Assembly (NCBI GenBank): GCA_017871115.1
Contig: JAFCIZ010000001.1
Span: 5,313,501-5,377,500, forward strand
Length of the DNA stretch: 64,000 bases
DNA from: Cunninghamella blakesleeana
Taxonomy: Eukaryota > Mucoromycota > Mucoromycetes > Mucorales > Cunninghamellaceae
Direction: 5' to 3'
The notes below the pieces were generated by a model, which did not search any database, had not been told where the DNA came from, and was given only the letters and a program-made list of their open reading frames with translations. A program made the position numbers and the translations under genes. This document shows, piece by piece, positions 1-12,128 of the stretch. Numbering within the stretch: the first letter of the stretch is position 1; every line of letters starts with the position of its first letter.

Positions 1-1
1 G

Positions 2-1258
2 CTTCCTCCTTTAGATAACTATATCTCTTATGGTCGTGATGTCTTTGTTACCAATGAAAACATTCAACGTATGATGTTTGATATTATTGATACTGTCATG
101 AAGAGTGATCGTGTTGGTGAAAATGATCGTGTCTGTGCTTGTAAGTATAAACAAATAAATATGTACTTTTTTTTTTTACATTCCTTTCAACTATATATAT
201 ATGTATTCTATTTATTCATTTTATCAATTTTTATATTATTATTATTATTATCATAGGTAAACTTATGGAATCCGTTTTACTTAACTGTCGTGGTCAAGTT
301 GATATGGTAATTTAATTTTTGTATACGATAGAGTATAAATATAATCACAGAATATTAATATTATACGATTATTCATTTTTTTTAACAATCATAATAGTAT
401 GTTGCTCCCTTCTTAAATCTTGCTTTCCAATATATTTTTACCAATTCTATGAAAACTACTGAATTTAAGGTCCATTGTATTGAAGTGGTAAGTACAAGAA
501 AAGGGTATAGATGGTTATGATCAACAATACTTATTTGTTAATATGCTTTTTCATTTTTTTATTTCTATTTGTAGGTCATTAATTGTTTATATTATAATCC
601 CGTACTAACCCTTCGATTATTGGAAGAAAACCAATGGACTCAAGGCTTTTTCACTTTATGGTTCAATACACTTGACAAATTCTCAAGAGTTCATGATAAA
701 AAATTGGTTATTGTTGCCTTATGCGCTTTAATTGAATTACCTACTGAAAATGTTCCTGCTTCTTTACAAGCTGGTTGGTCTCAAGTATTAGCAGGTATCG
801 TTACTGTTTTTAAAACTTTACCTAAAGCCGTTGAAAATCGTGAAAAATTAGAACAACTTTATGGTGAATTTGATGACGATGACTTACTTCATGATGAATT
901 AGATGGTAGTCTTGATGAAGAAGAAGTAGAAGATAATGACGACGAAGATGTCCCTGATCAAGAAAATGAATATTTGGAATATCTTGCTCAACAAGCAGCT
1001 TTACATGCAAATGACGATGACGAAGAAGAATATGATGAATATGAAGAAGAAATTGAAGAAGAGATTTTATTCGAATCCCCATTGGATGAAATCAACCCTT
1101 ATGTTCGATTTGAACAAGTCTTCCGCAACCTTCAACAAAACCATCTTGCATCTTATACCCTCTTAACAAAGGATTTGGATGCTGATCAACAAAACTTGAT
1201 CATGTCTGTTTTAAAAACTGCTGAAGAACAACGTAATCAACAACAACCTACTGCTTAA
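2..1258 (+). CDS. Importin-7/8 family karyopherin (Sxm1/Nmd5-like), C-terminal part
   Basis: 3' end of an importin-beta family nuclear import receptor; the start lies left of the window. Exons read 2-140, 257-306, 398-487 and 575-1258, giving 320 residues to the TAA. The visible part has the helical HEAT-repeat style of IPO7/IPO8 and yeast Sxm1/Nmd5: an opening LDNYISYGRDVF segment, a KLMESVLLNCRGQVD helix pair, then an acidic loop (roughly residues 170-250 of the visible part, very rich in D/E) followed by a final helix block containing ESPLDEINPYVRFEQVF. The acidic loop near the C-terminus is typical of this subfamily. Known members carry ribosomal proteins and other cargo into the nucleus under RanGTP control; cargo here is inference. 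All introns have GT-AG ends and phases that rejoin the conserved reading frame. Confidence 0.85.
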
Positions 1259-2170
1259 AAAAAAAAAGCTTTTTTTCCTTTATTTATTTCTCTTTGTGTA
1301 ATTTTTTTCAACTTTTTATCTTTTCATTTATTTTTATTATTACTTATTTATTGCATTTATAATTATACTTTTTTATTATATATTTATTTATTTCACTTTT
1401 TACTTTTATTTTTAGAAGAATATATGATATGATTAAAAAAAATAAAATAAAATTTATCAATTTTGTTTATTATTTAGAAACTAACACACTACCTTGGCTT
1501 TTTTATTATTATTTCCCTATATTTATATACTTGAAGTAATTATTTATATGAATAGTATATACGTCTTTGAATGAATATGGATATTTATTCTATATGAAAA
1601 AATATTAATTTTGTTATCTAATAAAGAAAATTATATAAAGAGAACAATGACAAAAATTATATAACTAGTTAATTATTAATTTATATATTTTAACCTTTAT
1701 AAATAACTCCACAAGTATTATTGTTATAGGTACTTCGTGTTTCATAATTTGATATTAAACCTATAACAAATGATATCATACAAACCAACCACTATAATCA
1801 AATAATCAATTGATTTGAATTTTTTATGTATCTTATATTAAAATAAGGTTTTTTTTTTATAATAAATTAAATATTTACATTTGTAGATACTTTTTAACTA
1901 TAGCCATACAATTCATCCTAATTATACTTTTAAAATAGTGTTTACTAAATACAATGAAAAATCTACGGACATTAAATTTTTTTTTTCTTGTGATAAAAAG
2001 GCCACAATTTTATTTTTTTCCCTTATTTTCTCTTTATTTTTTAAAAGCTTTTTTTTAAATTTTTTTCTTCTTCTTCTTCTTCTCCTCCCAATAAATTATA
2101 TTATACAATATATAAATCAAATCAAATAATTAATAATAATCAGTAAAATATTAATCAATAATTCCATCTG
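1259..2170. other. Intergenic region, no gene seen
   Basis: About 0.9 kb of A/T-rich DNA between the importin stop and the F-box gene start, both on the plus strand. It holds the importin 3' UTR, poly-T runs, and a pyrimidine-rich stretch with CTT repeats near 2065-2090 that probably belongs to the F-box gene promoter or leader. No conserved open frame was found. Confidence 0.6.
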
Positions 2171-5100
2171 ATGCGCCACTCTCCATATTATTCATTAAAT
2201 TCGTGGAGTGAAATAGAATTTGATATTCAACCAAAAGGAAACAATTTACCTAATAGTATATTAATAGCAGTATGTCGTTTTTTACCAACTCATAAAGATC
2301 GTTATGAGGCTTGTTTAGTCAATCGTGCTTGGAATTCAGCAGCTACAAGTGTATTATGGGAATGTCCAACTTTTAGTAATGGTAAATCATTTGTACTTTT
2401 TAATAATACTATTCAAGAATATGTTTATTGTGCACTTCGAATTCGTGATCTACAGCTTTGTGTTCAAATTGAACCCAACAATACTGTTTTTCAAGAAATT
2501 AATCCTTTATTACTTGATATACATACTTTGGACTCCCATCCTTTATATAATTTTGACAGAATTAAAAGTATCGTTTCTTTATGTGAAAACTTGACCAGCT
2601 TAACTATTTATGGATGGCAACTTGAACCCCAACATATCGATCAACTTTATACCACTTTGAAAAGATTAAGAGGTTTAACTATTATTGGTGCGAATGAGAA
2701 TTTACGCAGGGATAATTTTGATGTCAATAACTATGTTTTTCATCTCTCTTCCCTTTCTCTCTTTGGCTCTTTCAACACTTGTCCAAATTTTACTTCTACT
2801 ATTGTTGCAAAATATCATCAATTGACTTCACTTAAATTATCATTGAAGGATATGTCTCAAAACGACTTTTTTAACCTTCGTGAACCTGGTTTAGCTCGCC
2901 GGTTGGAAAAACTAACCTTAACTGATAGTAAACATTTAAACGATTATATTATTCAAGATTTCATTGGTAGTTTCCACAATTTGAAAAAGTTATGTATTGA
3001 AGGTTCAACTGATTTATCTGGCGAAAGTGTGAGATCAATCTTGGAAGCTTGTCTTGATTTAGAATACTTGGAAATACGTCAACGTCATTTGAAAACTGGA
3101 CTATCTATCAAGGATAAAGATTGGAACATCTCAAAAGAAATATTACCATTGCGTTCTTTAATATTAGAAAAAGTATGGATTCATAATTTTTTGATTGAAA
3201 ACATTGCTTATTATTGTGGATATCTAACAACGCTTGGCATAAAGGATACGGGTACAGATTTTACGGATCAAAGTATGGTCAACTTATTAAAATCCCCTAT
3301 GAATCATTTCCGTTATCTTAATTTAATTTATTGTCCAGGTATATCTTCACTTACTTTATTACATTTACCTATTCCTTCTTTATATTCTATTCATTTTGAA
3401 TCTTGTGGTGCTATTTCACCAAGGGATGTTTTTGAAGTATGTGTACAAAGTATACAAACTTCCTCTTCATCTCCTTCATTATCATCACCAATGCCTAATA
3501 CTACCAATAAAAAAACCACAACATCAACTTCGGCATCAGTAACCGGATATCATTCACGGCATAATCTCAAATTGATACGTATTGTTGGTTATGAAAATAT
3601 TGCTACATCCGTTATAGGCAATCATGCTATTGAAAGGTTTACCGATCAAGATATTGATTGGGAAGAGCAATGGAGAGAAAATGGCTTTGTTGTCACTTTG
3701 GATGAAACTGCTATTGATGCTTTAGCTCATTCTGATGAATTTATTTCTATACCGCAAGGAAAATACTTAACAGGTGATCAAATTGTTATTCTTGCTCATA
3801 AATTGTCCATGACTGTATCAAGTTTAAATCAATTATTAGACAGCTTATCTGTAAGTTATATATAAATATGAAATACCTACATTATATAATTATAAACTAT
3901 TTAGATATATATATTTATCCTCGCTCATTATTATTATTGCTATTTTTTTTGAATATTTTAATAGGTATATGAATCAATTGAAAGAAGTGAAGGTATGGGC
4001 GAAAAAAAAAAAAACACAGGTATTTTTTAAAACATAATTTTTATTAATTTTATAACGGCATGCTCCTTTTTTTATCTTTATTTTTTTTTTCTTGAATAGA
4101 TTCAAATTCATCACAACATTCTGATTCAACAATATCGAACTCATCACAACATTCTAGTACAACATTATCGAACTCTAAAGATTCACGAAATGATGATATA
4201 TTTTTTGACGATACAACTTCTTCACAGCCTATAGCTAATAATATTAATACAACGACAAGTTTTACTTCAGAACATACAAGTAGTAGTGATATTATTGAAA
4301 ATCAACCCAATGAAAAGCCTGTCTCTTTAGGTGGTTGGGGAACTGGCAACGTTATACCATGGAAAAAAATTAACAAAAAACCTTCATCACGTTCTGGTTC
4401 AGCATCGGACAGTAACACTCCTAATGTTAATAATAACAACACCGTCCTCATCAACAACAATAATAATTATAATAATAATAACAATAATAATAACAATAAT
4501 AATAATAACAATAATAATAATAATAATAATTATAATAATAATAACTATAATAATAATAACTATAATAATAGTAATTATAACAATAATAATTATAACTATA
4601 ATTATAATAATAATTATGATTATAATAATAATTATGATTATAATAATTTTAATAATAATAGCGACACTTATGGAATAGGTAATGAAACAAGTAATAAGCT
4701 ATCTTGGGCTCCTTCGACTATGGAGGAATTCCAAAATCAATGGCAGCGAGATCCTTTACCTGTAAATAGAGAAACTGCATCATTAAAAAATGACAAAAAA
4801 GTAGAAGATTCAATAGTCAATAATGATCCATGGGGAAGCTCTGTAAAATTCGTCCCTTGGGGTGATACAACACCATATGAACCTGATGTTATAGCTCATC
4901 AAAAGGCTACACCTTTTTGGAGAGAAACTGAAGAAGGATGGAGTTTATTACAAAATGAAAGTGGCTCAGATAATGAAAAATCGCAATCGCAATCGCAGTC
5001 GCAATCGCAATCACAATCACAATCACAGCCTGAAAAGAAATTCTCATCTCATAAATCGAAATCAATTGAAAAGCAACAATATCAACAAGCTAATGGGTAT

Positions 5101-6836
5101 ACATATCATGCTAATAAACCAAAGTCGTCTTTAAGCTCTGATGAAGCCAATATTGATTGGGATGATGATGATGGTATTACAATAAAAACAACGGACTTGG
5201 ACGTGAATGAATCTATGGTACATAAAACCAAAGAACCTTCTCATCCCTCTAATCCAAGTTGGTATACTAGAAAGCATCGTAATAATGGTAAATTTATACA
5301 TACATTTATTTCTATTTTTTTATATAAAAAACAATTCATAGATTGGCTAATTATGTTAACTTTTTTATTTATTTTTATCATTATTTTTATTTTTAAATAG
5401 ATAATGAAAAGCATGTAAATAAAAGCAATGGGAATGCTTCATCTTCCAAATTCTCAAGACCAAGATCAAGTGCTAGGTTCAGTAGAAGCACCTTTAATTC
5501 ATCGAAAGAAGTTAGCAATTCTTGGGCTTTGTATGCAGCAGATAATAGCAAAAAAAACAGTCTACCAAACAACAAGAGATCCAACACACCAGCCTCAAAT
5601 ATATTATTTTCAACAAATACACTAGATTCATCAAAAAGTATGCATGATGTTATCCGTGATGAAGACGTAGAGGATGAAGAAGAAGAGCAACGACAACAAC
5701 AACTCTTAATTAATACTGGCGATGTAGATGATTCACGTTTATGGGTCAGAAACCAAGGGCAGCAACAACAACAATGTCTTGTTGATGTTTATGATGATTT
5801 AAACGAAATCAATGCTCTTAATTTAAACCCAGCTAATCATAAAATGGGTAGTGTTATTATGGAAGAAACTATTCAATATGTAGAAAAAGTGAATGAAGAT
5901 TTACTTACGATTGGGTCTAATTATCTGTTTAATCAGCAACAACAACCCAGCATTATGGATGATAAAACTAATAATACTCTCGATAATAGTCTTTTTACGC
6001 CTGTAGTAGAGGAGGGTTTATTATTAAATGAAAAACCTATTAACAACGATTTACTTTTAAATATAAATGAAAATATCAATAATCGCGTTGATCGCAATAG
6101 TTATAACAATAAAACAAAAAGTGTATTTGATGACGATTATGAAAGTATCAACAATGGTATATTCCAAAATTCCACTATTAGTCAACTACAACAGCAGCAG
6201 CAACAAGAAATCTTTTCAACTACCTTCACCGATGGTTCTTCTACCCCACTTATTGATGATAGTACAAACGAAACTATTGTCACTCAAAACAATGTTACAC
6301 ATGAAAATAGTAATCAGAATAATGTCACCCAAGTACCAAAAGATGATTTGATGGGTCTGCGATTATCTTCTGATGATGTAAGCACCAATAGTATTATAAC
6401 CAACAACAATAGTAAAGATGATGGTGACAATGAAAAAGAGAAAAAAGGTAATCATAACAACAATAAAAACAGTGAAAATGACAAAGATCTTGGTGATGCA
6501 ATAGTGAAATTCTTGGCACCAACTCCAAATGATGGTAAAGTGCGATTAGATTTGTATGAAGTAAGTATTCAAAAAAATAAAAATAAAAAATAAAAAGATG
6601 AAGGGAAAATATAAATAATATTAAATTTTAAAAATTCTTTTATTATCTATTTATATGTAATAATCATTATTTAGAATCGTGATCCAGCTATTGATATTCA
6701 TCTATTTTGTGAGAAGTATGGTATTCCTGAAGATGAAGAGATTAAATTGAGGGAAAAATGTATAAAGGTTTATACTGAAAAGAAGACGACAAATATATTG
6801 GGGAAGCCAAAAAAGAAGGCAAATAAAAAACCTTAG
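2171..6836 (+). CDS. F-box / leucine-rich-repeat protein with long disordered Trp- and Asn-rich tail
   Basis: Exons 2171-3850, 3965-4019, 4100-5287, 5401-6560 and 6675-6836 join in frame into 1414 residues. Residues about 27-70 form an F-box (LPNSILIAVCRFLPTHKDRY, then CLVNRAW and a VLWECPTF ending), followed by irregular leucine-rich repeats to about residue 420, so the N-terminal half looks like a substrate receptor of an SCF ubiquitin ligase. The rest is unlike ordinary F-box proteins: an Asn/Tyr tract, an Ser-Gln repeat (4981-5030), glutamine runs, scattered tryptophans several of which touch glycine (GGWGTG, DPWGSS, VPWGDT, EEGWSL), and a final ordered block with LYENRDP and LFCEKYGIP. 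The product beyond the F-box/LRR part is not recognised. The join at 3850/3965 decides whether this is one gene or two; both splice sites are good and no promoter-like gap or strong second start is visible, so I favour one gene. Confidence 0.75.
4440..4670 (+). repeat. In-frame AAT/TAT trinucleotide tract coding poly-Asn/Tyr
   Basis: A run of AAT, AAC and TAT codons about 220 bp long inside the third exon of the F-box gene. In the coding frame it reads as asparagine with regularly placed tyrosines and a few Asp, Ser and Phe. The composition is that of a prion-like or phase-separating low-complexity segment, and as DNA it is a likely site of length variation. Confidence 0.85.
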
Positions 6837-8225
6837 TGTAATTATGTTTTTTTCCTTTTTACTTATATTTTTTCATTCTCTTTTTATTACATTATATTTT
6901 ATTTATATATCTATTTTTTAAAATATTAATAATAAACAAAATAGGAGAAAATGATGTTAAAATATTAAAAAAAATATACTTTTTTTTTGACGTATAAAAT
7001 ATGAAGAATATTGAGGCGAACAGGTTAAAGCACACAAGTTACCTAAGTAAATCATGCTGTTATATTAATCAAATACTTTACAATATAATGTTATTGATTT
7101 ATAACAAAATCAAATAAATAATCATAGGATAATGGTTGGTATTTTTGTTTGTATTTTGAAATGCGGCTCTTTTTTTTATTTTTATTATAAAAAATGAAAA
7201 TAGTAAAAATAATAAAGAAAATTGAAATTATCATTTCAATATTCTCTTTTTTCTTCCTAACTGTTTTTTAATTTTTTTTATAAAATAATATTTAAATGAA
7301 CTACTCCCATACTATCAATATTTCTTTGCTTATATCTTTTTCAGCATACCTGGATTGTTACTATATATATATATAATACCTTTTTTTTTTGAGAATCTCT
7401 GTTTAGTATACGATGCTATAAACTGAAAATATTCATGTTTATGATTTTTCAATCTAATCCAGGCCCAAAAACTCTATCCAGTTTTATGTTGGTAATATAT
7501 TGATAGGATAGCTTACCATATAGTATTATCTAGCTTTTAATCAAAGCTATTACGCTTTTCCTTGCATGTAACATCAGTCGATGTTTTAGGGTGTTTATTA
7601 TACTCTTTTACAAATATATGCAATATTTTGTTTAAAATTCAGACTAATTTTTATTTTTATTATATTTTCCGTGTGCTGCTCTGTGGCTGCTGGATTTAAA
7701 TTTTCTTAGATACCTTTATAAATCAATTTTACATTTTATTCACTTTCTTTTTTTTACTTATTTGAAAAGCAAATTTTATTTATTCTATTTTATTTTTATT
7801 TTGAAATTGTTAAATTATCATCATAAAATCATATTTTCTGTGGTAAATATAATTTTATTTATATAGTTTAAATTTTTTACTATTATATTATATATTAACT
7901 TTTTGTTAAATTAATAAAATAGATTTTTGGTTATAGTATTATTCCCATTTATAAAACATCGCGTAGGGGAACTCTAAAAAAAATATAAAAAATTTCAAAC
8001 TCATCTGCTCGATTTTTTAAAATTCGAGCTTTCTCCTAATTTTTTTTTATACAACTCTTTTCTTCTCTCTATTTTTTATTTGTTACCTATATTTATTATT
8101 ATTATTAAACTCTTTATTTCTGATTTTGTTATTATTTTGGTACATTGTTATATTTTTTGACTTTTACTTTTAAAACCTTTCTTTTAAAATTTTCATTTCT
8201 CTTTTTATTTTAAACGTTTCTCACC
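6837..8225. other. Intergenic region with a dispersed repeat copy
   Basis: 1.4 kb between the F-box gene and the B56 gene, both plus strand. No conserved reading frame was found. Positions about 7340-7660 are a little less AT-skewed than the surroundings, and 7665-7935 matches 33014-33280 (listed separately). The last 150 bp before the B56 start are rich in CTT and poly-T, as expected for a promoter or leader. Confidence 0.6.
7665..7935 (+). repeat. Dispersed repeat, copy A (matches 33014-33280)
   Basis: Read side by side with 33014-33280, the segment aligns over its whole length in the same orientation with many substitutions and small indels. Shared blocks include a GC-richer start (GTGCTGCTCTGTG here), a block ending AAAATCATA, and an ending GTTAAATTAATAAAAT. 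No coding frame, terminal inverted repeat or target duplication was identified, so the element class is unknown. Confidence 0.65.
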
Positions 8226-11200
8226 ATGATGAAAGGATTGAAGGGTGTTGTAAGTTATATACTGTTATTCCCCTTATTACTATATTGATGTGAAAAAAAT
8301 GGAATATAAAAAAAACATGAAACTAAATAATATGGGCATTGTAAAATAAAGTTACTTACCATTATTTTTTATATTTTGATTTTTATACATTGGTATATAT
8401 ATATAAATACTATTATTACCATTATTGATAATAGCTTACTAGAAGTAAATCCCATAGAGAAACAAAATCACGACAGACTTCAGGAAAATCCACCAATGTT
8501 CCAGTAAAACAGCCATCTCCTAATGATAAACAACCTGACGACTCACCAGTTCCTTCTTCTGCTAACAATCCCTCACCTAATGGAACACCTCCTGCACCTC
8601 CAGTTACTATACAATTAGAATTACCACCTTCAACACCTACTACTGTAAGATTTAATATACATATTATTATTAATTTTATTACTGTATTTGAAAAGAAGTT
8701 TTTCATTCTTATATATATATTTCTATATTTCTATATTCTCTCTCTCTTTTTTTTATCAAAAAAATAATCTTAGGTTCGACCTCCCTCGACCTTACCAAAA
8801 AATGGCTTAATGCAAGGCACACCTAAAGATACCATTCCTATGAAATCACCTAGACGTCAACGTTCTTCTCGATTCTTTGTTCGTGATGTTATAGAATTAG
8901 AACAATACCCTAACTTTCATGGTATGTACAAAATTCTCGTATATAAATATTATCCAAAAAAAAAGGAAAAAAAGAATTACCAATTTTATATAATTATAAC
9001 TCAATAATTTTTTTTTAAATTGATTAAACTATTTTTAGAGGTGCCACTCAGTCAACGTCAAGACTTGTTAGTAAAAAAATTAAAGCAATGTCAAGTATTA
9101 TTTGATTTTAATGACCCATCATCCAACTTGGCAAGTAAAGAAATTAAACGACAAGCCTTACAAGAAATGTTACACTATGTTGGCACAACTCGTGGAGCTG
9201 TACCTGAATCAGTTTACCCTGAAGTAGTTCATATGGTATTTAAATAAATAAGAACTATAGATAAAAGAATATATTTATTTTTTTATAGAAAATGGGACAG
9301 TATATTGATCTATCTCTTTATCTATTTTCTATATAGTTTTCTTTAAACTTATTTAGATCTATCTCACCTCAAGTTGCTCCTCTTGCTGAAGGATTTGATC
9401 CAGAAGATGAAGAACCCGTCTTTGAATTGGCATGGCCACATTTACAATTAGTTTATGAATTTTTTTTAAGATTTGTTGAAGCTCCTGATTTTAGTACCCA
9501 AGCTGCTAAGAAATGTATTGATCAAAAGTTTATACTTCAGGTAAAATAATAGAAATTGAAATAAATATAATAAATTGAAATAAAATAAAAAAATAAAAAT
9601 AAAAAATATGATATTAAATACTAAATTATATATACATTATTTATTTTTTTTATTTTAGTTATTAGAATTATTTGATAGCGAAGATCCTAGAGAACGTGAT
9701 TTTTTGAAAACAATTTTACATAGGCTTTATGGAAAATTTTTAGGTTTACGAGCATTTATACGTAAATCAATCAACTATATATTTTTTCATTTTATTTATG
9801 AAACAGACCATTTTAATGGTGTTGCTGAATTATTGGAAATTTTAGGAAGGTATGAATGAATTGATCAATTTTAAAAAGAAATATATAATTATAATAATTA
9901 TAAAAATTTATATATACTCATTCTAAAACATTTATATATACATTTATAAAATTATTTATTTAGTATCATTAATGGATTTGCATTACCACTTAAAGAAGAA
10001 CATAAAAAATTCCTTTATCAAGTATTAATACCTTTACATAAACCAACATCTTTGGCTATGTATCATCCGCAATTAACTTATTGTGTTGTTCAATTTTTAG
10101 AAAAAGATCCTTTATTAACAGAAAAAGTAAGAAAAAAAGATATATTGATAGATGTGATGGAATATAATGTAATGACATGGATTGCTTGATCTGATATATA
10201 TATATATATATATATATTTGAAAAAAAAAAAAAATAGACAGTTCAAGGATTATTAAGATACTGGCCTAAAATAAATAGTGCGAAAGAAGTGATGTTTTTA
10301 AATGAATTTGAAGAAATACTTGATGTAACAGATGCTGTAGAATTTAAAAAAATTATGTGTCCCATTTTTGAAAGGCTTGCATATTGTGTTTCAAGTCCTC
10401 ATTTTCAGGTAATATTAAGAATTATATATTTAAAGGAAAATAAAAACAAAAATAAAAATAAAGAATAGTAACAAGGCTAAAAATATAAATAATGCATGTG
10501 GTATTCACAATAAAGTTTATATATATGGTTATGCTTTTCAAATAGGTGGCGGAGCGGGCTCTGTACTACTGGAATAATGAATATTTGATTAGTCTCATGG
10601 CCGAAAATATTGATGATCTTATGCCAATTATGTTTCCATCTTTATATAAACATTCACAAACACACTGGAATAGGTAATCGTTATTTTCTTTCTTTTTTTT
10701 TAAAAAAAAAAAAGAATTAGATATATCTTTATTAAATTTTATTGTATCCTAATATAGAGCAATACACGGATTGGTTTATAATGCACTGAAACTATTTATG
10801 GATATGAATCAAACCCTTTTTAATCAATGCACTGAACAATTTAAAAACGATGAACAAATGTAAGTTAGTTAATAATATAAAATTTAATAGTTTATAAATG
10901 AAAGAAAGATCATTCGTTTACCTCTTTTTTTTTTTTGTTTTTATTTGGATTATTTTATATTTAGGGAACATTTACGTGAAGAGCAACGAAAGAAAAAATG
11001 GAAATTACTTGAAGAAAAAGCTTTTACTAAGAGAAATAAACTGCCAGAATCAAATACTATTATTAAAGAGAATATTGCTGTAGGATACAATTATACACAT
11101 ATACGAAGGTTTTATTATAAAATATTAATATATATATATATATATCTTTTATATTATTTTTATTATATAGAACAATACCATTACATTAAAATCAGCTGAA

Positions 11201-11344
11201 GATCTTTCTAATGCAACTTTAACCGATATCAATACACCAACCTCAAAACCATTACCTAAATCACCACCTCTTTTAGCTTCTTCTATTCCTTCTTCTCCAG
11301 TGACAGCTGATGATTCGGATGCAGATTCTTGGCACAGTGTTTAA
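8226..11344 (+). CDS. Protein phosphatase 2A B56-type regulatory subunit (Rts1/PPP2R5-like)
   Basis: Twelve exons (8226-8249, 8435-8644, 8774-8921, 9039-9235, 9337-9540, 9659-9849, 9964-10126, 10238-10408, 10546-10673, 10758-10859, 10965-11079, 11171-11344) give 608 residues. The B56 HEAT-like core starts about residue 120 ([17 protein letters not shown]) and keeps family hallmarks: [53 protein letters not shown], and [19 protein letters not shown] near the end. The N-terminus is Pro/Ser-rich and disordered; the C-terminus is a charged helix then a Ser/Pro tail. B56 subunits target PP2A to LxxIxE substrates; in yeast Rts1 acts in stress, septin and centromere control. The start is the first of two adjacent ATGs after a TCACC context; the first exon is only 24 nt. 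The intron-11 donor (GTAGGA) is weak, but it is the only phase that restores the frame. Confidence 0.9.
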
Positions 11345-11994
11345 CCTTGTTTTTTATTATTATTCTATCTTAATATACTTAATAATATACACACTAAATA
11401 TATATACATTATATATAATAAATTTAATATTTTACATTTTACCTTTTATATATATATATATATATATTCTCTTTATTTTTTTCTTTTACAAGCAAATATA
11501 TATAAATACTAAATTTACAATTATATAATTTAATAATAAATAGATTTTTTATTATTTTAATGGTATTATCATTCATGCTACCAACTATATATAATTAAAA
11601 AAATGAATGATAAATCAAATCAATTTTTTTATTTGCACCTAGTTTTTAAATTACCGCAAATTTCTTTTTCCTCACATTGTATTTTATTTTTCTTTTACAA
11701 TCTTTTTCTACTCCTTTTATTTTCATATCTTTATATTCTTATTTTCTATATTGTATTTTCTTATTTGTAATTTTCCATTCCATTTCCTTTTTAACACATT
11801 CAATTTATTTTCTTTTTTGTGAAAATAATAGAATAAGTAAATACATATTTGATTGATTTTTTCTATTTTATAATTGGATAAAAATAGTATTTTTTCATTA
11901 ATTAATTATTATTGTATTTTTCACCCAGCTATATATATAAAGTCACTACAAACCATTATCAAGTGACGATATTACTATTTGATTTACTAAAAGA
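11345..11994. other. Intergenic region, no gene seen
   Basis: 650 bp between B56 and MED12, very AT-rich, with (TA)n near 11450-11468. A pyrimidine-rich block (about 11660-11820) precedes the MED12 start. No coding signal. Confidence 0.6.
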
Positions 11995-12089
11995 ATGGCG
12001 GGCAGACATCAAGGTATAAATGAAAAATAATATAAATATAAAAGCAAACTATTTTTTTTTTTTTTCACGATCTTTTATTACATTTCATA

Positions 12090-12128
<39 letters not shown>

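Noticed and set aside
822..1082. Minus-strand His/Leu-rich frame
   Set aside because: Antisense to the acidic GAT/GAA-rich segment of the importin exon, which forces such codons on the other strand.
1740..1850. Inverted similarity to 7060-7140 as possible element termini
   Set aside because: The resemblance is mostly AT words such as AATCAAATAAT and does not extend; not better than background.
4331..4678. Plus-strand poly-isoleucine/threonine frame
   Set aside because: Frame-shifted shadow of the AAT/TAT repeat; the Asn/Tyr frame connects to flanking exons.
8422..8706. Minus-strand open frame of 94 codons
   Set aside because: It is antisense to exon 2 of the B56 gene, whose sense frame continues into conserved exons.
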